This document shows, piece by piece, positions 29,113 to 37,270 of a DNA stretch of 64,000 nucleotides. The stretch's first letter is position 1, and each line of letters opens with the position of its first letter. Origin of the DNA: JBBRHH01 sp963788015 (lineage in GTDB: Bacteria; Planctomycetota; Phycisphaerae; Tepidisphaerales; Tepidisphaeraceae); the NCBI GenBank assembly GCA_963788015.1, contig CAWBEY010000012.1, positions 2,046,001 through 2,110,000 on the forward strand, in the 5' to 3' direction. The position numbers and the translations under genes were made by a program. Under the pieces are notes generated by a model that saw only the letters and a program-made list of their open reading frames with translations, had not been told where the DNA came from and ran no database searches.

Positions 29113-30530
29113 TCAATGAAGGATGGAAGGATATCGTTGCGCGGAAGGTCAATCAGGCGGTAAGGAGTGTGGGGTAAAGGATACTGGCCCTGACGGGCCA
29201 TATCCTTCGCTGACCTCAAGATCCGGGCCGCCGTGACCTGCGCAGTGTTAGGCAGCAGGGTCGACGCATCCAGCGTGATGTACGCCGTGGCCGCGGGGTC
29301 GGCGGTGGGGGCCGCCGGATTGCCCCATGGGTTGCGAAGTGTAATCGTGCTCCCATCAACATGATCGACGGTGTAGGCGTGGGAAGGGAGCAGCGTCGGG
29401 CTTGAGGTTTGGGGGAGTGTGGCCAGCAACACGGTTTGCCCAGTGGTTTGTTTGGACTGAATCCACGTCGTCAGCGACTGTGCGTTGGGCAATTGATCGG
29501 CCGTTTGCGACTGAATGTGGTTAGCGCCCAGGTCCTCGAAAGCTTCGTCAAGGTATCCTGAGCTGATGTTGGCGTAGCTGCCGGCCGGGGCCGTGCCGTC
29601 AGAGGTGCGGAAGAAGCAAAACGCCTTTTCAATCAGGGCAACCCAGGTCGCATTATCGTGGCCAAGGCCAGCATATGCGGGCTGGCCAGTCACATCCGTT
29701 GGCAGCTTCGCATCGACCCGCAGATAAACCGGCGCGTGGTCGCGATGCAGTTCGACAAGATAAGTGCCGTCGCCAAGCGGTGCGATGGATTGCCGGATGT
29801 GGTTGGGATCGGTGCGGGCGGTGGCCGACAGGGCGGCCAGGAAGTAGCAGTCGCCCGTGTTGCCCTGGCTGATGTCGTCCTCCAGCGGGCCGGCCGCGGC
29901 GAACAGGGGGTTCCGGCCGAAATCCTTATAGGTTGCGCCGCCGTCAGCCAGCGGCTCGGGGAGACGCGCCGCGGCCAGCGAGGCCGACCCAGAGGTCGCA
30001 AAAAGGTGGCCGACGGGTTCCTCCGCCAGTTGTCTGATCCGATGAACATTACCCAATTCTTCTTCGCCACGGGTCGCATCCACGAGAGTATGGCTGGAGT
30101 CGTCGCCCGTCCAGAAAGAGTCCTGGCCGCTCCCGCCCCGGAGGCTGGCCCTGCGGGAGGTGACGGAGACAAGGGTGTCGTCCCCCGCCCCGCCAACGAG
30201 ATGGGCGGCCGAGTTGGACGCGATCAAGGTGTCGTTCCCGCCATCGCCGAAAAGCGAACAGGGAATGGAAACAGAGCGTGACACGACAATGGTGTCGTCC
30301 CCAGCGCCGCCGCGGACGCAGATAGAGGCAAAGCGTGCGGCAAGGGTGGTGGACCATTGGCCATCCGAGATCCGCAGACCCTTGGCGGTCTGATCGAGGT
30401 GTATGTTGTCGTTGGCCGGCGTGGCGGTAACAACAAGGGCCCGCCCAGCCGGCGTGGTGATCTGGGTGACTGCGAGCGGACCGGCCGAAAACAGATCGCG
30501 GGATTCAAGAGTTTCGAGGGAAGTGTTCAT
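28932..30530 (-). CDS. Calpain-like cysteine protease with RTX repeats and LEPR-XLL-like N-terminus
   Basis: Predicted exported protein of 532 residues. It opens with LETLESRDLFSAG, a LEPR-XLL-like planctomycete motif. Residues about 75-140 hold RTX-type calcium-binding nonapeptides (GGAGDDTIV, DGGNDTL, GGAGDDTLV, GGSGQDSF). A family C2 (calpain) domain follows, with all three catalytic residues in family context: C228 in GDCYFLAAL, H384 in HAYTV and N400 in NPWGN. Calpains are calcium-linked endopeptidases, mostly eukaryotic. The last 70 codons beyond DMARQGQ look unlike protein and overlap the GDSL relic on the other strand, so the true end is probably nearer 29150. Start at 30530 is chosen because the motif begins there. 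Confidence 0.85.
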   Translation of the reverse strand: MNTSLETLESRDLFSAGPLAVTQITTPAGRALVVTATPANDNIHLDQTAKGLRISDGQWSTTLAARFASICVRGGAGDDTIVVSRSVSIPCSLFGDGGNDTLIASNSAAHLVGGAGDDTLVSVTSRRASLRGGSGQDSFWTGDDSSHTLVDATRGEEELGNVHRIRQLAEEPVGHLFATSGSASLAAARLPEPLADGGATYKDFGRNPLFAAAGPLEDDISQGNTGDCYFLAALSATARTDPNHIRQSIAPLGDGTYLVELHRDHAPVYLRVDAKLPTDVTGQPAYAGLGHDNATWVALIEKAFCFFRTSDGTAPAGSYANISSGYLDEAFEDLGANHIQSQTADQLPNAQSLTTWIQSKQTTGQTVLLATLPQTSSPTLLPSHAYTVDHVDGSTITLRNPWGNPAAPTADPAATAYITLDASTLLPNTAQVTAARILRSAKDMARQGQYPLPHTPYRLIDLPRNDILPSFIDHSAFLVPARPPRGRYTLTAAIPLSTPDPTPDNSSRCFPFSIPCTKSPHLPWSYPPQLRS

Positions 30531-30580
30531 GGAAGGGCGTACGCGACGGACACGGTGATCTTGCGCCGGGGGATAAAAAA

Positions 30581-30656
30581 TTGATTCATTGATCCATCGG
30601 CGCATTGATCCATTGAAGAAGACTGGGCTTTTCCAATGAACCGATGAATCAATCTG
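30581..30656. promoter_or_regulatory. Repeat array in the divergent calpain/porin promoter region
   Basis: An 11-base exact direct repeat CATTGATCCAT (30587-30597 and 30603-30613, 16 bases start to start) precedes an inverted partner, CCAATGAACCGATGAATCAA at about 30633-30652. The elements lie between the calpain start (30530) and the porin start (30737) and could be operator sites for either gene. Confidence 0.45.
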
Positions 30657-30736
30657 GCCAGTCCACTCGCTCCTCGACATCGCAATAGCACCCCTTAAAC
30701 TCTCCCCCGGAATCGTTGCCTTCGGGAACAGTTGAT

Positions 30737-32095
30737 ATGGGCATGCTATCAAGGGCTTTGCGCTGGGCGGGTGCGGTGGCCCTGCCCACGGCGGCGATAG
30801 GGGCCGGGCCGGCCACTTCTCCTTCGGGCGAGGATTCACTTTCGACCGCCACGGCCCAGGAGCGGGTAAGCCTGCATTTCCAGGCGACCGCCACGCCCCA
30901 GGCACATCCCGAATTTCACGCCGACTATTCCGGCCCAAACAGCCTTCGAAAGACAGCCGAGATTCGCGCCTCCTACAGCTCCACCCTGTTTCTAGGGGCC
31001 AAGCTCTGGGAAGGCGGCGAGGTCTATGCCGATCCAGAGATGTTTGGCGGCAAGGCCCTCAGCCAAGGCTTTGGCGTGGCCGGCTTTCCCAACGGAGATC
31101 TCAACCGCGTTTCCACCTCCCATCCAACGGTCTACCTGGCCCGGGTGTTTTACCGGCAGACAATTGGCTTGGGCCCCGAAAAGGAGCAGCAAGACAAGGA
31201 GCAAATTGACCCCGACCAGAACCAGCTCGCCAAATCCGTGGCTGTTTCCCGGCTGACGCTGACCGTGGGAAAGTTCAGCGCCGCCGACATTTTCGATGCC
31301 AACGCCTACGCACATGATCCACGCAGCCAGTTTCTGAACTGGGGACTCTTCGACAACGGCGCATGGGATTACCCGGCCGACGTCCGCGGCTACACCTGGG
31401 GCGGCGCCATCGAATTAAACCAACCCAAATGGGCCCTGCGCTATGGCGTCTTCATGGAACCAGACGTGGCCAGCGGCGCGCACTTCGACTTTCACCTCGA
31501 CAAGGCCTTTGGCCAGGCGCTGGAATACGAGCGGCGCTACAGCATCGGCGGGCAGGCCGGCGTGCTGCGACTGCTGGCATTTCTGAATCGCGCCCACATG
31601 GGTGCCTATCGAGAGGCCGCCGAGATGGCCCGCCCCGACATCACGCTGACGCGCCGTTATTCCACAAAGTACGGGTTTGGGATCAACATCGAACAGCAAT
31701 TAACGCACGACGTGGGCATCTTCGTGCGCCTGGGATGGAACGACGGCCGGCGTGAGGATTGGGCATTCACAGAGATTGATCGCACCGCCTCGGTCGGCAT
31801 CTCTGTAAAAGGAACACCATGGGCCCGGGCCGACGATGTCGCGGGCGTGGCCGGACTGCTCAACGGCTTGTCCAGCGGCCACCGCCGATATCTGGCCGCC
31901 GGCGGCGTCGGCTTCATCATCGGAGATGGCACACTAACCTACGACGCCGAAGAGATCGTAGAAGCATACTACTCCGCCAAAATCTCCCGCCACCTCTATC
32001 TAAGCGCCGACGCCCAGTTCTTAAACCACCCCGCCTACAACCGCGACCGCGGCCCGTCGGTGGTGCTGGGACTGCGGCTGCATTTTCAGATCTAG
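30737..32095 (+). CDS. OprB-like carbohydrate-selective porin
   Basis: An outer-membrane beta-barrel of about 452 residues. After a signal peptide, segments such as DPRSQFLNWGLFDNGAWDYP, ADVRGYTWGGAIEL and the alternating aromatic strands ending in LGLRLHFQI are characteristic of the OprB family, which lets sugars diffuse across the outer membrane. The protein ends in an aromatic/aliphatic residue pair, as BAM substrates often do. The neighbouring GH18 and GH6 enzymes fit a role in sugar uptake. The exact start (30716 or 30737) is not decided by a strong ribosome site. Confidence 0.85.
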   Translation: MGMLSRALRWAGAVALPTAAIGAGPATSPSGEDSLSTATAQERVSLHFQATATPQAHPEFHADYSGPNSLRKTAEIRASYSSTLFLGAKLWEGGEVYADPEMFGGKALSQGFGVAGFPNGDLNRVSTSHPTVYLARVFYRQTIGLGPEKEQQDKEQIDPDQNQLAKSVAVSRLTLTVGKFSAADIFDANAYAHDPRSQFLNWGLFDNGAWDYPADVRGYTWGGAIELNQPKWALRYGVFMEPDVASGAHFDFHLDKAFGQALEYERRYSIGGQAGVLRLLAFLNRAHMGAYREAAEMARPDITLTRRYSTKYGFGINIEQQLTHDVGIFVRLGWNDGRREDWAFTEIDRTASVGISVKGTPWARADDVAGVAGLLNGLSSGHRRYLAAGGVGFIIGDGTLTYDAEEIVEAYYSAKISRHLYLSADAQFLNHPAYNRDRGPSVVLGLRLHFQI

Positions 32096-32233
32096 ATTAT
32101 TGACGACAAATGCCATCGCCAACGCAAACATTCGCACGCGATTTAACGTAGTTGCAGTACCCCAGGTTTCGCTGGCGGGGCAGGGTCGGCCGGTTGACCG
32201 CTGATCAAAACTGCGCTCCAAGAGGTGAAGACG

Positions 32234-33364
32234 ATGATCGCGTTCAAATGTCCAATTTGTGATCACGGCTACAAGGTTCGTGATGAGATGGCGAGTAAGC
32301 GTGCAAAGTGCCCCAAGTGTGACAGCGTCATTGTCGTTCCAGCCGTCGGAGCAGACGCGGTTCAGAAATTTCCGGTAGGTGGGTACATAGACTCAAAACG
32401 TGAGGCCTCAGCCCTCGCCGGCCGGCCGTCGATGGTGGAGGATACAGATCTTGACGTGGGTCGGCAGTTGCGGGGGACACTCGTGGTGGCGAGTGTTGTC
32501 GGCAGCGTCGTCGTCATTGGGGTTTGGACGGTATATCTGGCCGCGGCGTTGTTCGATGCGAACCTGCTGGATCGTGGTCATTCGGTTGATGTGACGACAC
32601 GGCAGATTTATTTCTGGTCGGCGTCCCTGCTCAGCGTCCTCAGCGCTTTGACAGTTTTTGTTCTAGTGCGCCGTACGTTCGATCTTCTGCAGCGCGGCGT
32701 TCTTTCGCAGGCCACCATCACAAACATTTCAGGCCTCGCAGCCGCCGACAACCGTCCTGTAACGTTTTCCTATGTCGTCAAGGACGTAACCTATCGCGTG
32801 AAGCGCGACTTTTCGGACGCCAGAGTTGCAGAAATGTACGTCGGTGCGCCGTGGGCGGTGATCTACGATCCAAAACACCCCGGCCGATGCGAAATCCTCA
32901 CCCCCCGGCGTCGGCCGAAGCGAACCGCACCGCCACCGCAGAAAAGAAACATCGACCCGTTGTCGATGCTGTCGCAGTCCCAAACCGCAATGTTTGTCTG
33001 CTGGGTCCTTCACGCCATCTTGGTCATCGCCATCGCAAACAAGTTGAAATGGGATTGGAAGTCGTACGAATTCTCAATCGTGTTTGCCACAATCGCGATG
33101 GTGGCCGTCGAATTCACGGCACTAGACCAGTATCGCTTTCAGAAACGCTGGCACCAGGTAAGCAAATATTTGGCCGCGCTTATCGTCGGTTTCACAATTC
33201 TCGCCGTCGGTTCCGCCATCTGGACCCACGCCAGCATTCAGCACGAACGGGAGCAGCAGCGGCAGACTCAAGAGTCGCGCGACAAGATGAACGAGTTCAA
33301 TAATCGCTTCGGTGTCAGGGTCTCGCAGCAGACGACGAATCCTCCAGCAACGCCTCCGCACTGA
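32234..33364 (+). CDS. Zinc-ribbon membrane protein with DUF3592-like middle domain
   Basis: An N-terminal zinc ribbon (CPIC at about residue 6 and CPKC near residue 29) of the MJ0042/zinc-ribbon type is followed by two transmembrane helices (about residues 78-102 and 125-145), a soluble beta-rich domain (TITNISG ... VTFSYVVKDVTYRVKR ... YDPKHPGRCEIL) that resembles DUF3592, two or three more helices and a charged tail. Function unknown. The start at 32234 is preferred over GTG at 32225 because AGAGGTG lies at the right distance before it. Codon use is less GC-rich than in the neighbouring genes. Confidence 0.7.
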   Translation: MIAFKCPICDHGYKVRDEMASKRAKCPKCDSVIVVPAVGADAVQKFPVGGYIDSKREASALAGRPSMVEDTDLDVGRQLRGTLVVASVVGSVVVIGVWTVYLAAALFDANLLDRGHSVDVTTRQIYFWSASLLSVLSALTVFVLVRRTFDLLQRGVLSQATITNISGLAAADNRPVTFSYVVKDVTYRVKRDFSDARVAEMYVGAPWAVIYDPKHPGRCEILTPRRRPKRTAPPPQKRNIDPLSMLSQSQTAMFVCWVLHAILVIAIANKLKWDWKSYEFSIVFATIAMVAVEFTALDQYRFQKRWHQVSKYLAALIVGFTILAVGSAIWTHASIQHEREQQRQTQESRDKMNEFNNRFGVRVSQQTTNPPATPPH

Positions 33365-33579
33365 TACGCCGCCACCCCGGTCGATGCGGTGCGGAAAGAC
33401 CTGGATCTCTATTGGTTGAGCCATCATCCCGCCCCATCTCATCGGCGAGAGGACGGTGATCTACCGCCCGCGATACAGTACAGCGAACTTACCTGGCGCG
33501 ATGACATCGCGGAAATTCATTTCGGCATCAGAAAAGCTTTACGAATATATCCCGTATTTAAGAACGCCAACCGGGACGA

Positions 33580-34842
33580 TCAATTTCCAGAATCTGGCAA
33601 GGTCGCCGGCATTTTGCCGTTTCGGTTGTCCGTGGAATCATACTTCGCCTGCCGAGCCGCCCATCCCTCTGGTGTGAGTGGCTTGCAATAAACCATTACG
33701 CAACGCCTCAATTGTTCACCCAATGAATAATTTAGCTGCACGATTGAAGTGTGTTCCATCTGCTGCTTTTTGATGACTCCATCGACCGCCTTCATGTATT
33801 CGACAAGACCATCCGACTCTTCCGTCAGGAAGGCACGTACGTCATAACGCTGGGACTCCAATTCGTGCGTCACACGCAGAATGATCTGATCTGGATTAAG
33901 GTTCGGCACAGTCGCCTGGGTTGCGGCCGTCCTCACCTCGGTCGCTCTGATGTAGGCGATTTGCTCTGTGACCGTGTCACTTCCCCGCGCCCCTGCCGCT
34001 TTCGTAAAATCGATCTCAGCCTTTTCCACTTCCCCTCTCTGAATCGCGATCGTACCGGCTTCCAACCAACAATTTGTGGCGACTGGTTCAATGACCTGGG
34101 GAGCGATGTTCTCAAACTCCCGCTGCATGGCCAGAAGAGCATCATCCTTTTCAGCCGACTGAATCCGACGGACAAGCGCCGAACCGTAGCGGCACCAATC
34201 GGCATAACGGGACTTCGGAAATCGGTGGACGAAGTCGTTCATTTCTTCCGCAGGATTCTTCCCCGAAAAGTCTTGCATGATTCGAATGTATTCGTTGATA
34301 GTTCCAGCCGTGAAGGAATGGCAGATATCGTGGGCCGCCAGGAAATCAGTGGGCTCAACTTCCTCGCGCGGCACCGCTGCAACGACAAGCTTCAATGCCT
34401 CTGTATCACCGATACCATCGGCATGTGCCTTGATCCAATAGACTCCCGGTCGTGCAAATACGTGCTTCGCGCGAATTAGCATTTCAAGCACTACGGGCGT
34501 TGTTCGCGTCTGCCCTGGCGACAAAGTCTTAGTTGGTGGAAGAGCGACGCACGCGCTCTCATTAAGGCCACGTGCCTCAAAGACAGATTTATCATCCGCG
34601 CGAACAAGAACGCAGCAGAGGCCCTTGGACGGATCGATTTGGCTTTCCTTCGACGCGTTTGCAACCGTAACCCAAACGACAAGCGGTTCGAAAGGAAAAA
34701 TACTGCTTCGATTCAATTTCAACGATATCGTCAGCCGGCCTGCCAAATCATCTGCACCGGCCGTCGTCGGCATACACGCGCAAAGCCAAAGAGCGCATCC
34801 GAGCCAGCACAGTAGCTTCCTGCTCCGTTGATTTTGAAACAC
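33580..34842 (-). CDS. Secreted protein of unknown function
   Basis: A 420-residue protein with a lipoprotein-like or Sec signal (LLCWLGCALWLCACMPTTAGA). An immunoglobulin-like N-terminal domain (LTISLKLNRSSIFPFEPLVVWVTVAN) is followed by a helical, TPR-like region (residues about 190-310; YADWCRYGSALVRRI, EAGTIAIQRGEVEKAEIDFTKAA) and a C-terminal coiled stretch. I do not recognise a family. Its base composition is visibly lower in GC than the neighbours, so it may be acquired. The convergent gene ends 215 bases away. Confidence 0.6.
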   Translation of the reverse strand: MFQNQRSRKLLCWLGCALWLCACMPTTAGADDLAGRLTISLKLNRSSIFPFEPLVVWVTVANASKESQIDPSKGLCCVLVRADDKSVFEARGLNESACVALPPTKTLSPGQTRTTPVVLEMLIRAKHVFARPGVYWIKAHADGIGDTEALKLVVAAVPREEVEPTDFLAAHDICHSFTAGTINEYIRIMQDFSGKNPAEEMNDFVHRFPKSRYADWCRYGSALVRRIQSAEKDDALLAMQREFENIAPQVIEPVATNCWLEAGTIAIQRGEVEKAEIDFTKAAGARGSDTVTEQIAYIRATEVRTAATQATVPNLNPDQIILRVTHELESQRYDVRAFLTEESDGLVEYMKAVDGVIKKQQMEHTSIVQLNYSLGEQLRRCVMVYCKPLTPEGWAARQAKYDSTDNRNGKMPATLPDSGN

Positions 34843-35314
34843 GATATTGGCTCCTTTCTAATCAATTCACATGGACCTTGAACTTGTCGAAGATCAGCTA
34901 AGCTTTAAATCTGAAAACACCGCCCGGGGATTAGCGTCGCATTCATCAACTCCAACTGAGGATGGACCAACATCCGCCTCCAAAGCTCAACCATCACGTA
35001 TTGCCACGGCGGCATCGCCCGTTTATGCCTAAAACGGGGCACAACGATAGACATCCCAAACAATCCACACATTATAGATAGCCAACCCAAAGTCACACAC
35101 CCGCCCAACCCCTCAGCGACCTCCCGGCCATCCGCTGGCCATCCGCCTCGTCGGTTCAGGTGGCGATCCCCGCCGCCGCCCCGGCCCAAATCATCCGGCC
35201 GGCCGCGTTCTACGAACACTCGAGCAGAACACCCAAAAAAACGGCCAGCTCAAACATCCATCCATAAAACCCGCCCCCCTCCCGCCCCGCCTTCCGCCGC
35301 GCCACCCACTTGCT
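34843..35314. other. Intergenic region without a recognised gene
   Basis: About 470 bases between two divergently transcribed genes. A possible 104-codon frame on the minus strand (34905-35219) has no family character and a proline/arginine-rich start, so I do not call it. TATGAT at 35313-35318 may serve as a -10 box for a transcript starting near the second in-frame ATG of the next gene. Confidence 0.4.
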
Positions 35315-36337
35315 ATGATCTACCGCGCCATGCCCCGCCTACCCGCCTGCGAAACTCTCGAACGGCGCACACTCTTCGCCTCCTCCTTCCAGGTCGTCGG
35401 CTATCTCCCCGATTACCACTATGCCGCCGTTATCCATTCCCTCGACTGGTCAGCCCTCACCCAGATCAACTATTTCTCCTTCGCCCCCAGCGCCGCCACC
35501 GGCCGGCTTCCCTCCACCAGCACCAGCGGCTTTGGCCTCTCGCAGCTTTCGGCCGCCGCCAAACTCGCCCATCGCCACCACGTCAAGATTGATGTTGTCA
35601 TCGGCGGCGACGGCTACGACTCTTCCATCGCCCATGTCGCCGCCAACCCCTCTCTTCGCACCGCCTTCGCCGACAGCGCCCGCGCCCTCTGCACCAAATT
35701 CGGCCTCAACGGTATTGACCTCGACTACGAGCCGCAAAACCCCACGGCCGCGCAGCTCACCAACTACGCCAGCCTGATCCACACCCTCCACACCCGCGCC
35801 CCGAGCCTCGACCTCTCCGCCGCCGTCAATGCCGAAAAGCTCCCTATCGCCTCATCCACCCGCCAGCAATACATCGTGAGCCCCCAGGCGCTTCACGATC
35901 TTACCTCCATCAACGTGATGGCCTACGATCTCGACTTTGCCAACCACTCCACCTTCGCCCAGTCGACCCACGACCTGCACGCCTGGGCCAATTACCTTGC
36001 AGCCAATCACCTGCCCAAAACCAAGCTCCTGCTGGGCCTCCCTTTCTATGGCCGGGCTGGCACCAGTTGGGACAACACCACGGCCGAATCCTACGCCGAC
36101 ATCACCAGTGCCTACGCCAATCAAACCCACAAGTCTCCTCCCACAAATGTCGATCATCTCACCGTCGCCCTGCCCGACGCGTTTAATAATCAACCCGTCA
36201 CCTGGTACTTCAACTCCCCGGCCACCATCGCCGCCAAAACCCATTACGCCCGCCAGAATGCCTACGCCGGAATCATGATCTGGGATCTCGGCCAGGATGC
36301 CCCCACACATCCCCTCCTCTCCGCCACAGCGCCGTAA
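35315..36337 (+). CDS. GH18 chitinase-like glycoside hydrolase with LEPR-XLL-like N-terminus
   Basis: Short N-terminal planctomycete motif (CETLERRTLFASS) followed directly by a GH18 TIM barrel: VVGYLPDYHY (strand 1), KIDVVIGG (strand 3), the catalytic motif NGIDLDYE with acid/base E139, SINVMAYDL (strand 6), LLLGLPFYGRAG and IMIWDLGQD (strand 8). GH18 enzymes cleave chitin or related GlcNAc polymers with substrate assistance. The first Asp of the DxxDxDxE motif is Asn here; the Glu is kept. ATG at 35330 (MPRLPACETLERR) is a credible alternative start. No carbohydrate-binding module is visible. Confidence 0.85.
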   Translation: MIYRAMPRLPACETLERRTLFASSFQVVGYLPDYHYAAVIHSLDWSALTQINYFSFAPSAATGRLPSTSTSGFGLSQLSAAAKLAHRHHVKIDVVIGGDGYDSSIAHVAANPSLRTAFADSARALCTKFGLNGIDLDYEPQNPTAAQLTNYASLIHTLHTRAPSLDLSAAVNAEKLPIASSTRQQYIVSPQALHDLTSINVMAYDLDFANHSTFAQSTHDLHAWANYLAANHLPKTKLLLGLPFYGRAGTSWDNTTAESYADITSAYANQTHKSPPTNVDHLTVALPDAFNNQPVTWYFNSPATIAAKTHYARQNAYAGIMIWDLGQDAPTHPLLSATAP

Positions 36338-36353
36338 GCAAAACGCCCGCATC

Positions 36354-36359
36354 TATAAT
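36354..36359 (+). promoter_or_regulatory. Consensus -10 box
   Basis: TATAAT in a GC-rich setting, 29 bases before the ATG of the next gene. No recognisable -35 hexamer lies 16-18 bases upstream. Confidence 0.45.
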
Positions 36360-36387
36360 CGCTCGAAAACTTTCACACGGAGCCTCC

Positions 36388-37257
36388 ATGACCACCACTA
36401 AAAGACTGCGACAGCTCACCGCATCGGCCATAGCCCTTTTTGCCTTCGCAGCCTTCTCCGCGGCCCTGCACGCCGCCCCGGCCACCCGTCCAACCACAGC
36501 CCCGGCGAAGCTCGTCTTCGACCCGCCGCTCGGCTCCGCCAAGTTCATCCTGGCCGAAGATTTTGAATCCACGCCCGTCGGCCAAATTCCCAAAGGCTTC
36601 ACCAAATCCGGCTCGGTGAGCGTCGTGGACGATGTTGCGCACGGCGGGCACAAGTCCTTGCGCATGGATGCCGCCGCCAACGGCGCCCGGCGGATTACGC
36701 TGACGGGCGAGCCCCTCACCGCTCTCGGCGGTGAGCACTGGGGCCGCCTCTACTTCAAAGTTCAATTGCCCGTGCCCGAGCCGCAGGGCACCGGGAAGTT
36801 CCCCGTTATCCACTCCACCCTTGTCGCCGGCTCCGCACAAAGTCCCCTCGCCAAAGACCCCATCGAGGTCCGCCTTCTGGATACCGTGCTGGGCCCCAAA
36901 GGCACCCACCAATTCCTCTACAACGTCCAGCCCAAAAAACGCCCCGAGTTCGGCAAGGGCAGCGGCTACAACTACCGCTACACCGACGCATGGACATTGG
37001 CGGAGTGGTACGTCGATTCCGCCACGCAAACCTACCGCCTCTTCATCGACGCCCAGGAAGTGAAAGACGCCTCGTTCAGCAAGGGCAAGGGAAACTTTGA
37101 GAAATCCGAGATCCCCGAAGTCTTCGAGAGTCTTTCATTCGGCTGGAACAACTACCAGCAAGCGGGCCAGGGCTTCGTCGCCTGGATCGACGACATCGCC
37201 CTCAGCAAGGAGCGCATCGGCGACAGACTACCGGCAACGCCGCCTAAAAATCCTTGA
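36388..37257 (+). CDS. Secreted ConA-like (jelly-roll) protein
   Basis: A 289-residue protein with a signal peptide (residues 1-30, MTTTKRLRQLTASAIALFAF then AAFSAAL). The body begins FILAEDFESTPVGQIPKGF, the entry into many concanavalin-like jelly-roll domains, and contains VVDDVAHGGHKSLRMDA, WGRLYFKVQLP, TLAEWYVDSATQTYRLFIDAQEV and FGWNNYQQAGQGFVAWIDDIALS. Such folds bind or cleave polysaccharides (Cip1/alginate-lyase-like), but no catalytic set can be assigned. It sits between GH18 and GH6 genes. The frame is intact. Confidence 0.65.
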   Translation: MTTTKRLRQLTASAIALFAFAAFSAALHAAPATRPTTAPAKLVFDPPLGSAKFILAEDFESTPVGQIPKGFTKSGSVSVVDDVAHGGHKSLRMDAAANGARRITLTGEPLTALGGEHWGRLYFKVQLPVPEPQGTGKFPVIHSTLVAGSAQSPLAKDPIEVRLLDTVLGPKGTHQFLYNVQPKKRPEFGKGSGYNYRYTDAWTLAEWYVDSATQTYRLFIDAQEVKDASFSKGKGNFEKSEIPEVFESLSFGWNNYQQAGQGFVAWIDDIALSKERIGDRLPATPPKNP

Positions 37258-37270
37258 AGTCCCCTGCCCC

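Noticed and set aside
34905..35219. A 104-codon minus-strand frame in the 34.8-35.3 kb gap
   Set aside because: Composition is biased (Gly/Arg-rich start) with no signal, ribosome site or family; left as intergenic.
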